Assembly (NCBI RefSeq): GCF_004014855.1
Contig: NZ_CP034930.1
Coordinates: 124,001 to 188,000 of the forward strand
Direction of reading: 5' to 3'
Source of the DNA: Apibacter raozihei
GTDB lineage: Bacteria; Bacteroidota; Bacteroidia; Flavobacteriales; Weeksellaceae
Length of the DNA: 64,000 bases
Notes under the pieces: model-generated
Database searches by the model: none
Told to the model about the DNA's origin: nothing
Seen by the model: only the letters and a program-made list of their open reading frames with translations
Position numbers and translations under genes: made by a program
In this document: piece by piece, positions 17,025 to 27,129 of the stretch
Layout of the letters: every line of letters begins with the position of its first letter
Position numbering within the stretch: the stretch's first letter is position 1

Positions 17025-17792
17025 TTATTTTTTTCTAACTACTGGTAAAATTTCATTATGTGAAAGAGAGTACCTTTTGAATACTTCAGGAGACAAGGTT
17101 TCATAATATTTTACTTGTTCTACTTCAAAACCGGCTTTTTCCAAACGTTTAAAATAATCCAACCCGTACCAGCGAACATGATCATACTGTCCAAAGTGTT
17201 TTTTTCGCTCCTCTTTTTCAGTAATTGAAAAATCTTCATACGTTTTTTCTTCATTATATCTCATGGGAACCTGAAATATTCCCCATCCTCCCGGTTTCAT
17301 TACTCTGTATAATTCAGACATTGCTTTGGAATCGTCCTCAATATGTTCTAATACATGATTACAAAATACTACATCAAATTCATCATCTTTAAATGGTAAA
17401 TCCAATATGTCTGCTTTGACGTCCACAATAGGGGAATATAAATCAGCTGTGGTATATTGCAAATTTTTTAATTCTTTAAACCGCTTTAAAAAGCATTGTT
17501 CGGGTGCTATACTTAGTACATTAAGATTTGCGGTAAAGAAATCTGTATCATTTTTCAGATATAGCCACATGAGTCTATGCCGTTCTAATGATAAGGTTCC
17601 GGGAGCCAATACGTTATCCCTGACCTTACCATATCCATAAGGTAAAAATTTTCTATACGATTTCCCGTCTATAGGGTCGGTAAATTTATTTCCTCTGTAA
17701 AAAACGGATATTAACGGTGCCAGAATGTAGCTGAATTTAATAAGTATTGGCCTTGGAATTAAATTCAAAAAAAATTTAAATATACTTTTCAT
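17025..17792 (-). CDS. Class I SAM-dependent methyltransferase
   Basis: A 255-residue protein with a short basic, hydrophobic N-terminus (MKSIFKFFLNLIPRPIL) and a methyltransferase domain: motif I is weak (LNVLSIAPEQCFLKRF), motif II is clear as FDVVFCNHVLEHIEDD, and motif III is MKPGGWGIFQVP. It ends 6 bases before the map gene region and may be cotranscribed with it. The substrate is unknown; such proteins often act on lipids, quinones or sugars. Confidence 0.8.
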   Translation of the reverse strand: MKSIFKFFLNLIPRPILIKFSYILAPLISVFYRGNKFTDPIDGKSYRKFLPYGYGKVRDNVLAPGTLSLERHRLMWLYLKNDTDFFTANLNVLSIAPEQCFLKRFKELKNLQYTTADLYSPIVDVKADILDLPFKDDEFDVVFCNHVLEHIEDDSKAMSELYRVMKPGGWGIFQVPMRYNEEKTYEDFSITEKEERKKHFGQYDHVRWYGLDYFKRLEKAGFEVEQVKYYETLSPEVFKRYSLSHNEILPVVRKK

Positions 17793-17798
17793 TTAAAT

Positions 17799-18617
17799 TT
17801 ATGAAAGAGTAGGTTTAAATAAAAATTCTTCTTCTTCGTCTGAGGTTATTCCCTGAGCTTCATAAATATATTTATAGGTGCTTAATAGCTTGGGTAAACC
17901 ATCTACTACAGCAACATCATGTTCAAAGTGACAAGAAGGCTTATTATCCTGTGTAGTTACCGTCCATCCGTCATTATGAAACTTAACTTTGTAAGTACCC
18001 AGATTAATCATAGGCTCAATAGCAATAACCAAACCCTCTTCTATTTTCGGACCGCTTCCCTTTCGTCCATAATTTGGAACCTGCGGATCTTCATGCATGT
18101 CTTTTCCTAAACCATGACCAACCAATTCTCTTACCACTCCGTACCCTGCATTTTCACACATAAGCTGAATAGCAAAACTAATATCTCCTATCCGATTACC
18201 TGCTTTGCATTTTTTTATTCCAGCATAAAGACTTTTTTTGGTAATATCCATCATTTTTTTTACCTCATCAGAAATTTCACCTACTGAAAATGTATAGGCC
18301 TGATCTCCATAGAATCCATTAATCAAAGCACCACAATCTATAGAAATTATCTCTCCTTCCTCTAAAGGTTTATTATTAGGTATTCCGTGCACAACCTGCT
18401 CATTTGGAGACATGCAAAGTGTGTTAGGAAAATCATACATTCCTAAAAAACCGGGAATTGCACCGTGATCTCTAATATATTCTTCAGCAAGTTTATCTAA
18501 ATGCAAGGTGGTTACACCTGGCTTTACTTCTTTAGCCAACATTCCCAATGTTTTGGAAACCAATTGAGCACTTTCGTACATCAACTCTATTTCTTCTTTT
18601 GTTTTTAATTTTATCAT
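17799..18617 (-). CDS. map: Type I methionine aminopeptidase
   Basis: A 272-residue M24 peptidase that removes the initiator methionine from new proteins. The five metal ligands are visible in their usual motifs: two Asp in IDCG and GDQAYTF, His in GHGLGKDMHE, Glu in AIEPMINLG and Glu in FEHDVAVVDG. The substrate His occurs in VVHGIP. Its start overlaps the stop of the HAD hydrolase gene by 4 bases, indicating coupling. Confidence 0.93.
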   Translation of the reverse strand: MIKLKTKEEIELMYESAQLVSKTLGMLAKEVKPGVTTLHLDKLAEEYIRDHGAIPGFLGMYDFPNTLCMSPNEQVVHGIPNNKPLEEGEIISIDCGALINGFYGDQAYTFSVGEISDEVKKMMDITKKSLYAGIKKCKAGNRIGDISFAIQLMCENAGYGVVRELVGHGLGKDMHEDPQVPNYGRKGSGPKIEEGLVIAIEPMINLGTYKVKFHNDGWTVTTQDNKPSCHFEHDVAVVDGLPKLLSTYKYIYEAQGITSDEEEEFLFKPTLS

Positions 18618-19057
18618 GATCCGAATACTCGTGAAAAAAATCCTTTTTTACTTTTAGTTTTTCTTTTTGAATATGGAATAATTTCTCTTCCTTCTACTCC
18701 AAATTCTATTTTTTCCCGAATTATTTCATAAACTTCTCCCCAACCCGGAAAACCTCCTAGGTTTCTGTCATCTATGAAATAATCTGCATTAATTTTTCTA
18801 CTTTGTCCTTCACTATCAAAGACTTCTCCTTCAAAGCTTGAATTAACAGCATAAAACTCAATTCCGTTTTTTTTGCAAAACTCTACTGCTTCATTAAGTC
18901 TGTTTCCATGCCGATAAGTCCAAAGTATAAGACGATACCCTCTTTCCTGAAGTTTTTTCATAGTATCAAACGCAAAAATTAAAGGTTTTCCTATTTCAGG
19001 ATATCTATCTTCTACTATGGTTCCGTCGAAATCTACTGCAATGATCTTATTATTCAT
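18614..19057 (-). CDS. HAD-superfamily hydrolase (BT0820-like)
   Basis: The best start is the ATG at 19057 (MNNKIIAVDFDGTIVED), giving 147 residues, because the HAD motif I DFDGT must lie near the N-terminus; the frame is open 14 codons further upstream but that part looks non-coding. Later motifs are LWTYRHGN and the acidic FIDDRNLGG. Members are small phosphatases of unknown substrate. The 3' end overlaps map by 4 bases. Confidence 0.82.
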   Translation of the reverse strand: MNNKIIAVDFDGTIVEDRYPEIGKPLIFAFDTMKKLQERGYRLILWTYRHGNRLNEAVEFCKKNGIEFYAVNSSFEGEVFDSEGQSRKINADYFIDDRNLGGFPGWGEVYEIIREKIEFGVEGREIIPYSKRKTKSKKGFFSRVFGS

Positions 19058-19323
19058 AATAAAAAAATTAATATTTATGGTATTAAAAATTATTTGCAAA
19101 GTTATACAATTTCACTCATCTTTCCTTCATATAAGACCTTGATTTTTATACGATCATCAAATACAATTGAAAAGTAACGGTTGTTTAATTATGAATTTAT
19201 ATAAAATCGTAAAAATATGTAATTATACTGCGGTTCTTTTTTTATAAAAAAAATAATATAAATTTATCAACTTTGGTATAATATTAGATATTTTTTTTAC
19301 ATTAAAATTTTAATTTTTTAACT

Positions 19324-19857
19324 ATGAAACTAAAACTTTTATTGATAAGCGGTATGTGTTTATTACTTGCAAGTTGTGCTATCAGTACATCTTATGATTA
19401 TGATAAAACTGCTGATTTCTCCCAATATAAAACATTTAGTATTTATCAGGAAGGAATTGATCAGTTAAAATTGAATGATTTAGATAAAAATCGTATTGTA
19501 AGAGCACTTGTCGGACAATTAAAAGCGAAAGGTTTATCTGAATCTGCTGATGGGGATTTAAAAGTAAATGTTTTAGCTTCCTCAAAAAAAGTCATCAATG
19601 TAGATAACAATCCTTATTGGGGAGGTCCCTGGGGATGGGGATATGGCTGGTCTAGTTCCAGCACAGTATATGAAACACGAGAAGGAAAACTTACTGTTCA
19701 TTTGGTAGACTCTAAGAAAAATATTTTGGTATGGGAAGGTATTGCTGAAGGTTTTGATGTTAACAATATAGCTAACAAAGAAGATCAAATAAATAAAGCT
19801 ATACAGAAAGTATTTACTTATTACCCTCCTAAAGAAAAGAAAAATTCTTATTATTAA
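19324..19857 (+). CDS. DUF4136 lipoprotein
   Basis: A 177-residue lipoprotein with lipobox LLLASC (Cys at about residue 18), followed by the DUF4136 pattern YDYDKTADFSQYKTFSIY. A Gly/Trp-rich loop (NPYWGGPWGWGYGW) lies mid-protein. The fold is thought to be envelope-associated; the role is unknown. It stands alone, followed by a strong terminator. Confidence 0.85.
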   Translation: MKLKLLLISGMCLLLASCAISTSYDYDKTADFSQYKTFSIYQEGIDQLKLNDLDKNRIVRALVGQLKAKGLSESADGDLKVNVLASSKKVINVDNNPYWGGPWGWGYGWSSSSTVYETREGKLTVHLVDSKKNILVWEGIAEGFDVNNIANKEDQINKAIQKVFTYYPPKEKKNSYY

Positions 19858-19860
19858 AAT

Positions 19861-19899
19861 AAAAAAATCTCAAAATTTAAATTTTGAGATTTTTTTTTT
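19861..19899. terminator. Bidirectional terminator between convergent genes
   Basis: A long AT-rich perfect inverted repeat, core ATCTCAAAATTT / AAATTTTGAGAT, flanked by A7 and T10. It ends the DUF4136 gene (plus) and the siderophore esterase operon (minus). Confidence 0.85.
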
Positions 19900-19903
19900 A
19901 CTG

Positions 19904-20968
19904 TTATCTATTATTCCTTATTATCAACTCAATTTCTTTAGTTTTATCTGATTGCTTTTTATTTAAAAGGTTGTAATCCAAAATTTTTTGGGCACCTTTA
20001 AATTCTTTGACAGACAATGCATATTCAGCCAGATTATTTATTAAGGTTTCAGAAGGTATAAATTTATACCCCAGCTGCTCAGATAAATGATCGTAGGTTA
20101 TCTTAATCAATTCCGGATTTTCGGGTATTTTTTTTACAGGTAAAGTAATTCCTTGAAAATTAAACTTTAAAGCATCGTACATACCCGGTAAAATTACAGT
20201 CCCATGATCTTCCTCAGCATAATATTTCCATTTACTCCTTAATCCATTACTTTTATACAAACTATCTATAACATCATCACAAAACATCTGTATGGATTCA
20301 GAATGTTCACTTTTATCTTTTCCCTCATCTTTTGCCTTAGCAATAAATACATTTATTCCTTTATAATTAATTCCCTTTTCCATTGTTAAAGCTTCATTGA
20401 ATATTTTCCTGTTGTCCCACCAGATACTGGGATCTAAAGCTATATAGGAATTGAAAGAAACAGGGTTATGTATAAGTGTATAAAGCGTAAATAAACCTCC
20501 GAACGAATGACCTATCAAGGTATTATACCCGTTCGTTCGGTATTGGTTATTAATATACGGTCTGAGCTCTTTTATTAAAAAATTATGAAAATTCACTGCC
20601 CCACCACTATTTTCAAAGAAAACTTTTTCGTCTCTTTTCAAAAAAGACTTTGAAGGAGTAAGATCCCGTGTCCGATCTGTGTTAACTATACCGATAATTA
20701 TCGATTCGGGCATATAATTATACATACCTTTAGTAAATGCTTTTTGAATTGCTACTAAAGAATGAAAATTAGTTTCTCCATCAATTAAATATATAACCGG
20801 ATATTCAGAAGAACCTTCTTTATACTCGGGAGGAGTATATACCCAGAATTCTCTTTCTTCATTTAAAATTTGTGAATAAATCTTATATTTTTCTCCTATT
20901 ATAATTGGTTCCTGTGCATTTAATCCAAAAGAACTCAGGAAACAGATAAATATTACAAATGCTTTCAT
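19904..20968 (-). CDS. Secreted alpha/beta-hydrolase esterase (siderophore esterase-like)
   Basis: A 354-residue protein with a signal peptide (to LNAQ, about residue 19) and an esterase-D/Fes-type domain. The nucleophile elbow is GHSFGG (in YNTLIGHSFGGLFTLY), with DGETNFHS early and the late acid/His in the EEDHGTVILPGMYDAL block. The C-terminal 80 residues look like a helical extension. It follows a TonB siderophore receptor gene by 6 bases, so hydrolysis of an imported ferric siderophore in the periplasm, as for IroE, is the natural reading. Confidence 0.83.
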   Translation of the reverse strand: MKAFVIFICFLSSFGLNAQEPIIIGEKYKIYSQILNEEREFWVYTPPEYKEGSSEYPVIYLIDGETNFHSLVAIQKAFTKGMYNYMPESIIIGIVNTDRTRDLTPSKSFLKRDEKVFFENSGGAVNFHNFLIKELRPYINNQYRTNGYNTLIGHSFGGLFTLYTLIHNPVSFNSYIALDPSIWWDNRKIFNEALTMEKGINYKGINVFIAKAKDEGKDKSEHSESIQMFCDDVIDSLYKSNGLRSKWKYYAEEDHGTVILPGMYDALKFNFQGITLPVKKIPENPELIKITYDHLSEQLGYKFIPSETLINNLAEYALSVKEFKGAQKILDYNLLNKKQSDKTKEIELIIRNNR

Positions 20969-20974
20969 ACGTAT

Positions 20975-23305
20975 TTAAAAATTAAATGTTAAAGAGGCCA
21001 GAATTTGCTTAGGTTTCTGCGGTTGCCCCCAGTAACTGCTTGTCCAATATTTTTCATTTGTAAGATTATTTATCTTACAGGATAACTTGTAGCGCGCCTG
21101 ACTATAATAAATTCCTGCATCCCAGGTCGTATATCCTTTTAGTTCAAAAGTATTGGCATCATCCCAATAACTTTTACTTACAGAATTACCTCCTAGTCCT
21201 ACTCCCAGCCCTTTTAACCAACCATTTTCAAGAGTATACTCTGCCCAGAAATTAAATGAGTTATAAGGGGTATTATAAGGATGTTTACCTTCTATAGTCG
21301 AGATAGCTTTTATATATCTACTGTCGTTATATCCGTAACCTAAAAATATATTCCAGCCTGTTAAAGGTATTGCTTTGATCTCAATATCAATACCTTTACT
21401 TTTTCTGGTTCCATCCTGTACAGTAAATGTTTCCGAGCCGTCTGAAACAGTTCGCAGAGAATTCTTTACTTTAATATCATAATAACTTAGAGTTGATATA
21501 ATTCTATGATTCCAAATATCAAATTTTATTCCTGTTTCCCATTGATTTGCATGTTCCGGTTTATAGCTTTTCTTTTGTCCTGCGGGTGAACCTGTATCCA
21601 CCACATTATTAAACCCATCCATATAATTTCCAAAAAGAGATATTTGATTTTTTACCAACTCATACACAATTCCCAGCTTGGGAGACCAGGAAGTTTGATC
21701 CGTATCGTAATTATATGCCTCCATATTCAGATAATTCCCACCTTTGGCTTTATAATAATCCATGCGTAATGAAAACATAAAGCTTAATCTTTCCTTTATA
21801 TTTATCACATCAGAAACATACACACCCAAAGTATTATGTTTTCTAAAATACTCTGCAAAAGGAGTTGTTCCAGCAATCAATGAATTATATTTATCAACAG
21901 ATAAAGATACATCGGACTGATTAACATCAATAATATCATAAGTAATCTGAGACCTTTTATCTTCTGTTGTGTAATATAAATAATCAATACCTAGTAAAAG
22001 ATCATTTTTTAAATCTCCCCAATTAAATCTTCCTACAAAATTCTGCTGAAAATTATAACGGGTAAAAGTACTGGGGATCTGCATAATTTTTCTTTGTACA
22101 TGTTCATTATCCGTAAATGTAAGAAAGAGGTAATTTGCTTTGTTATCGGACTTGGAAAACGAAAAAAGACTCTGAGAATTCCAAACCTCAGATACTCTGT
22201 AATTGGCTTCAGCAAATGCATTGAAAACATCGGCCTCACTTACCAGATTCTTATCTGAAAGAGATCTTTCCGTATTATATTTCAATTTATTAAATGAGTT
22301 TACCGTAACTCCTTTTCCTTTCCCATAAAAGCTGGTATTACCTGATGTATGAAATAATTCAAAATCTAAATTAAGAATTAATCGATCTGTTACCTTATAC
22401 GTTAAACTGGGATCTATAGCCCAAGTGTTCCTACCGGAATAATCCTGAAAATAATCCTCTTTATGCACCAATGTGTTAATTCTAAAAAACAATGCGGAAT
22501 CTTTAATTGATGTATTTAAATCTGCTGTTAAACGGGATAATCCCCAGGAACCTGTTGTATAACTTATATTGCCTCCAAACTTCTGATATGGTTTTTTGGT
22601 AATTTTATTAATCATTCCCCCATAGGAAATAACAGAACCAAATAAAGTTCCGGAAGGCCCTTTAACTACATCTAAACGTTCTACGTTTATCATGTCAGTT
22701 AAAGTAGCTGAATTAGTTGACAAACCGTTACGTAAACCTATGTCTGTACTGAATCCTCTCATCATTACATAGAGACCTATTCCTCCAGATCCGGGTCCCT
22801 GTACACTATTGCTGGCTCCAGGCACATTTTTAAGCGCATCTTCCGTGCCTGTTATTACCTGATTACTCAGCATTTCTTTAGTTATTACTGTATATACCTG
22901 TGGATTCTCAATATTTTTCAAGGGTAATTTAGCCACATAATTACTATTAGCATTTAATTTATTTCCCTGAATAACGATTTCATTAATTTCAAGTTCTTTA
23001 TCTTCATTTAATTTTACATTAAAATAATAATTTTTATACTTATCTATACGAATCTGATCAATAAAAATAATTTCATTTTTATACCAGACCTGGATATCAT
23101 ACCTTCCTAAACCAGTCAGCTTAAGTTCAAATTTACCCTTTATGTCTGTTCGGACTCTAAACACTGAATCTTTAAGAAATCTAATTTCTGCATCTGCAAT
23201 TGGTAAGCCATTAGATGCTTCAACTTTTCCCTCTATAAAAGAAAAATGTTGACTATATAAAGTCAAAAAAAGAAAAAATGCTGTCAAGCTAAAGTATATT
23301 TTCAT
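20975..23305 (-). CDS. TonB-dependent siderophore receptor
   Basis: A 776-residue receptor with a signal peptide, a carboxypeptidase-like domain (about 20-95, EGKVEASNGLPIADAEIRF), a plug with VYTVITKEMLSNQVITG and GPSGTLFGS (the FhuA/FecA-type siderophore-receptor plug), and a C-terminal barrel ending LASLTFNF. It is not close to the XusA-like receptors in this window. It forms an operon with the downstream esterase. A Fur-like dyad lies upstream at 23342-23360. Confidence 0.9.
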   Translation of the reverse strand: MKIYFSLTAFFLFLTLYSQHFSFIEGKVEASNGLPIADAEIRFLKDSVFRVRTDIKGKFELKLTGLGRYDIQVWYKNEIIFIDQIRIDKYKNYYFNVKLNEDKELEINEIVIQGNKLNANSNYVAKLPLKNIENPQVYTVITKEMLSNQVITGTEDALKNVPGASNSVQGPGSGGIGLYVMMRGFSTDIGLRNGLSTNSATLTDMINVERLDVVKGPSGTLFGSVISYGGMINKITKKPYQKFGGNISYTTGSWGLSRLTADLNTSIKDSALFFRINTLVHKEDYFQDYSGRNTWAIDPSLTYKVTDRLILNLDFELFHTSGNTSFYGKGKGVTVNSFNKLKYNTERSLSDKNLVSEADVFNAFAEANYRVSEVWNSQSLFSFSKSDNKANYLFLTFTDNEHVQRKIMQIPSTFTRYNFQQNFVGRFNWGDLKNDLLLGIDYLYYTTEDKRSQITYDIIDVNQSDVSLSVDKYNSLIAGTTPFAEYFRKHNTLGVYVSDVINIKERLSFMFSLRMDYYKAKGGNYLNMEAYNYDTDQTSWSPKLGIVYELVKNQISLFGNYMDGFNNVVDTGSPAGQKKSYKPEHANQWETGIKFDIWNHRIISTLSYYDIKVKNSLRTVSDGSETFTVQDGTRKSKGIDIEIKAIPLTGWNIFLGYGYNDSRYIKAISTIEGKHPYNTPYNSFNFWAEYTLENGWLKGLGVGLGGNSVSKSYWDDANTFELKGYTTWDAGIYYSQARYKLSCKINNLTNEKYWTSSYWGQPQKPKQILASLTFNF

Positions 23306-23341
23306 AATGATCTATATTTTGATGAGCAAATGTATAAATTA

Positions 23342-23360
23342 ATTTAGATCAATTCTAAAT
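23342..23360 (-). promoter_or_regulatory. Fur-like dyad upstream of the siderophore receptor
   Basis: The palindrome ATTTAGA-TCAAT-TCTAAAT lies 37 bases upstream of the receptor start and just upstream of a TACATTTG -7 box (23327-23334, minus strand). It shares the CTAAATA half with the sites at 5441 and 57597. The position fits a repressor site over the promoter. Confidence 0.45.
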
Positions 23361-23464
23361 AGTTGTTAAATAATTTATCTTGAGTTGAAATAAAAAAAAT
23401 TTAGTTTTAATCTGAACCATAATAGAAAATAAGTAATTAATGCAATAAAAGTTAATTTTATTTT

Positions 23465-23472
23465 TATTTTTG
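23465..23472 (+). promoter_or_regulatory. Predicted -7 box of the tandem permease genes
   Basis: TATTTTTG fits TAnnTTTG and lies 43 bases before the first permease start. No clear -33 TTG is present. Confidence 0.35.
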
Positions 23473-23514
23473 TACCCATCGTAATATTTCTACTACAACA
23501 CATAAAAAATACGA

Positions 23515-25185
23515 ATGAATATTAACTCGCTTTTTCAAAAAAAAAACATTGCTGATTTACAAGAAGTAAATAATTCATCGCAGCTTAATAAAGTATTAAG
23601 CATCAAAGATTTAACTTTTTTCGGCATCGCTGCTATTATTGGTGCAGGAATTTTTAGCACCATAGGTCGAGCTTCCTATGAGGGAGGTCCCGCTGTTTCT
23701 CTTTTATTTGTCTTTGTTGCTATAGCCTGCATATTTACAGCTTTATGCTATGCTCAGTTTGCTTCTATGATACCCGTTAGTGGAAGTGCGTATACCTATG
23801 CTTATGTTTCTTTAGGCGAAATATTTGCATGGACTATTGGATGGGCTTTAATTCTGGAATATGCCGTCTCCAATATGGTAATATCCATTTCATGGTCAGG
23901 ATATTTTGTTTCAATGCTTAAAGGATTTGGCATCAATTGGCCGGAATGGCTGGCTATAGACTATTGGAATGCTCACAAAGCTTACCTTGAAGTTCAGACT
24001 CAGCAACTCTCTGCTTCAGCAACAACATTAAAACTGGCGAAAATTTTTGAATCAGCACCTGAAATAGCAGGAATTAAAATATTATTCAATCTCCCTGCCG
24101 GTTTAATAACTTTAGCTGTTACTGCTCTGGCTTATATAGGAATTAAAGAATCTACAAGGGTAAGCAATGCTCTGGTATGGATTAAGCTGGTTGTTATTGT
24201 CGGGATTATTGCCATTGGAGCTTTTTATGTAAAACCTGAAAACTGGACACCTTTTTTACCTAATGGGTTTGAAGGCGTTATGGGAGGAGTTGCAGCTGTT
24301 TTCTTTTCTTTTATAGGCTTTGATTCCATTTCCACTACGGCAGAAGAGTGTAAAAATCCACAACGAGATCTTCCACGCGCAATGATATACTGCATTATAA
24401 TCTGTACGGTATTATATGCCTCCATAGCTTTAATTTTAACTGGTATGGTCAATTTCAGCGAACTTAAAGTCGATGACCCGCTGGCTTATGTTTTTGATAA
24501 AATCGGAATGAATTTCATTGCAGGTGTAATTTCAGTAAGTGCCGTAATTGCCATGACAGGAGCAATATTGGTATATCAGGTGGGACAACCCAGAATCTGG
24601 ATGACCATGAGCCGTGACGGACTTCTTTGGAAACCTTTTGGCAGGATTCACAAAAAATATCATACCCCTGCTTTTGCTACTGTAGTTGCCGGATTTTTTG
24701 TTGGTATACCTGCCATGTTTATAGATATGCAAATCGTTGTAGATTTAACCAGCGTCGGGACTTTTTTTGCTTTTATCCTTGTGTGTTCCGGAGTTCTTTT
24801 TCTTGATTATAAAGGATATTCCAAACAAGCTAAATTTAAACTCCCTTATTTTAACGGGCAATATTTAATTGGAATATTGTTCCTATTGGGTTTATATTTA
24901 TTTATTAACCATACTGATTACAAAAGCATCTTATCAGATAAACCTCTGCTTTCAATTTTCTGGCTGGTTTGGCTAGGCTTATCTTTATCATCGCTAAAAT
25001 ATAAATTTTCATTATTGCCGGTACTTGGAATCTTGTTTAATTTATATTTGATGACTGAGCTTGGCTGGTCTAACTGGGGCATGTTCCTTATCTGGTTAAT
25101 CATAGGACTTGCCATTTATTTCTTATACGGAAAACGCAACAGTAAACTAGATCAGTTGTTAAGAAAAAAACAAGAATCTTTATAA
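23515..25185 (+). CDS. APC-family amino acid permease (first of a tandem pair)
   Basis: A 556-residue transporter with about 12-14 membrane segments and the APC entry motif GAGIFSTIGR in TM1. A loop of about 45 residues between early helices (QTQQLSASATTLKL) is characteristic of Bacteroidota members. It is closely similar to the gene that follows along its entire length, which marks a tandem duplication. The family (CAT/YfnA-like) usually takes up cationic or branched amino acids; the specificity is not readable. Confidence 0.9.
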   Translation: MNINSLFQKKNIADLQEVNNSSQLNKVLSIKDLTFFGIAAIIGAGIFSTIGRASYEGGPAVSLLFVFVAIACIFTALCYAQFASMIPVSGSAYTYAYVSLGEIFAWTIGWALILEYAVSNMVISISWSGYFVSMLKGFGINWPEWLAIDYWNAHKAYLEVQTQQLSASATTLKLAKIFESAPEIAGIKILFNLPAGLITLAVTALAYIGIKESTRVSNALVWIKLVVIVGIIAIGAFYVKPENWTPFLPNGFEGVMGGVAAVFFSFIGFDSISTTAEECKNPQRDLPRAMIYCIIICTVLYASIALILTGMVNFSELKVDDPLAYVFDKIGMNFIAGVISVSAVIAMTGAILVYQVGQPRIWMTMSRDGLLWKPFGRIHKKYHTPAFATVVAGFFVGIPAMFIDMQIVVDLTSVGTFFAFILVCSGVLFLDYKGYSKQAKFKLPYFNGQYLIGILFLLGLYLFINHTDYKSILSDKPLLSIFWLVWLGLSLSSLKYKFSLLPVLGILFNLYLMTELGWSNWGMFLIWLIIGLAIYFLYGKRNSKLDQLLRKKQESL

Positions 25186-25208
25186 GATAAATAAGAACTA
25201 TCCAAAGT

Positions 25209-26864
25209 ATGAATTTAAATTCATTATTTAGAAGAAAATCTATTTCAAGCCTTGATGCTGAAAGTAATGATAAATCACAACTCCATAAAGTACTGGGAGT
25301 AAAGGATCTTACTTTCTTAGGTGTTGCAGCTATTGTAGGAGCAGGTATATTCAGCACCATTGGTAGGGCTTCCTACGAAGGAGGTCCTGCGGTTTCACTA
25401 CTTTTTATTTTGGTAGCCACTGCCTGTATCTTTACTGCACTATGCTATGCTCAATTTGCATCCATGATCCCTATAAGTGGTAGTGCTTATACCTATACGT
25501 ATGCTTCTTTAGGAGAAATATTCGCATGGGTAATAGGCTGGGCCTTACTTTTGGAATACGCTGTTTCCAATATGGTAGTAGCCATATCCTGGTCAGAGTA
25601 TTTTACTACTATGCTGGCTGGTTTCGGTGTCCATTGGCCCGGATGGCTGGAAATTGATTATGGCTCTGCTAAAGCTGCTTTTATACAAGTTCGAGATGCT
25701 CATGTTGGAGATCATATTCCAGACTCTGTTCTTAAAGCAGCCAAGACTTACGCTTCAGCTCCAGAAATGGGAGGCATAAAAATTTTATTTGATTTACCAG
25801 CCGGATTAGTCACTTTATTTATAACTTTTGTTGTCTACATAGGTATCAAAGAATCTAAAAATCTAAGCAACCTATTAGTTTACCTTAAATTGGGAGTCAT
25901 ACTTTTAGTAATTATTGCCGGTTCTTTTTTTGTAAAACCTGAAAATTGGTCTCCTTTTCTTCCCAATGGTTTTGGTGGAGTAATGGGAGGTGTAGCAGCC
26001 GTATTTTTTGCTTTTATAGGGTTTGATTCTATTTCAACTACCGCAGAAGAAGCAAAAAATCCGCAAAAAGATTTACCCAAAGCTATGATTTACTGTTTGA
26101 TTATCTGTACAGTATTATATGTGGTGCTCTCATTAATCCTTACTGGAATGGTAAATTACAAAGAACTTAAAGTAGATGATCCGCTGGCTTATGTCTTTGG
26201 TAAAGTCGACATGAATTTCATAGCCGGCATAATTTCAGTGAGTGCAGTTATTTCAATAACCAGCACCTTACTAGTCTATCAGATCGGCCAGCCAAGAATA
26301 TGGATGTCTATGAGCCGCGACGGACTACTAGGAAAAAAATTTGGGGAAATAAATAAAAAATACAGGACTCCTGGTTTTTCAACTTTGCTTACCGGAGTTA
26401 TTGTGGGTATACCTGCCATGTTCCTGGATATGCAGTTTGTAGTGGATCTAACCAGTGTGGGTACTTTTTTCGCCTTCATTCTTGTATGCTCCGGAACTTT
26501 GTATCTCGAACACAAAGGAGAAACTCAAAAAGCAAAATTCAAAATTCCTTATATCAACAGCCAGTTTATTACCGGTATCGGATTTATCTTAAGTCTATGT
26601 TTCCTTTTTACACAGACTGATTACGAGGGCTTAATTAAAGAAAAACCATTACTGGTTATTTTTTGGATTGTCTGGGCTGCTTTATCTATAGCTACTCTTA
26701 AATATAAGTTTTCTCTACTTCCCGTTTTAGGCATATTATTCAATTTTTACCTAATGACAGAATTAGGATGGTCCAACTGGTTGATGTTTATACTCTGGTT
26801 ACTCATAGGACTTGCCATATATTTTTTATATAGCTATAAAAACAGTAAGTTGAACAAAAAATAA
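25209..26864 (+). CDS. APC-family amino acid permease (second of a tandem pair)
   Basis: A 551-residue paralogue of the preceding gene, starting 23 bases after it. TM1 carries the same GAGIFSTIGRASYEGG block and the last 60 residues are almost identical. The middle periplasmic loop diverges most (VRDAHVGDHIPDS), as expected if the two transporters have different substrates. Confidence 0.9.
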   Translation: MNLNSLFRRKSISSLDAESNDKSQLHKVLGVKDLTFLGVAAIVGAGIFSTIGRASYEGGPAVSLLFILVATACIFTALCYAQFASMIPISGSAYTYTYASLGEIFAWVIGWALLLEYAVSNMVVAISWSEYFTTMLAGFGVHWPGWLEIDYGSAKAAFIQVRDAHVGDHIPDSVLKAAKTYASAPEMGGIKILFDLPAGLVTLFITFVVYIGIKESKNLSNLLVYLKLGVILLVIIAGSFFVKPENWSPFLPNGFGGVMGGVAAVFFAFIGFDSISTTAEEAKNPQKDLPKAMIYCLIICTVLYVVLSLILTGMVNYKELKVDDPLAYVFGKVDMNFIAGIISVSAVISITSTLLVYQIGQPRIWMSMSRDGLLGKKFGEINKKYRTPGFSTLLTGVIVGIPAMFLDMQFVVDLTSVGTFFAFILVCSGTLYLEHKGETQKAKFKIPYINSQFITGIGFILSLCFLFTQTDYEGLIKEKPLLVIFWIVWAALSIATLKYKFSLLPVLGILFNFYLMTELGWSNWLMFILWLLIGLAIYFLYSYKNSKLNKK

Positions 26865-27097
26865 TTTGTTTAATATTTATCATTTATATTTCAAATATAT
26901 ATTTTATACAGGTAATGAAAGTGTTAATAAAATTCAGAAGTAAATTTTATCGACTTAAATCATTGATACTATTAAAATATACGACAAGTTGTCTTAAATC
27001 TATCCTTTGTCTGACTAAATGACAGCGCCTTATAAACATTAAATTAAATTGTTTTTTACACTTATCTTAGATCAAGGGATTTAGCACTTAGTCGTTT

Positions 27098-27105
27098 TAC
27101 CTTTG
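27098..27105 (+). promoter_or_regulatory. Predicted -7 box of the pirin gene
   Basis: TACCTTTG fits TAnnTTTG and lies 25 bases before the pirin ATG at 27130. Its position supports that ATG over the upstream TTG at 27103. Confidence 0.45.
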
Positions 27106-27129
27106 CATTATATAAAAAAGAGATTTATC

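Noticed and set aside
19055-19099. Longer N-terminus for the HAD hydrolase
   Set aside because: The added 14 residues precede the expected N-terminal strand and DFDGT motif, and the ATG at 19057 fits the family length.
23515-26864. Composite transposon suggested by the direct repeat of permease genes
   Set aside because: The repeat is simply two full-length paralogous coding genes; no transposase or terminal repeats are present.
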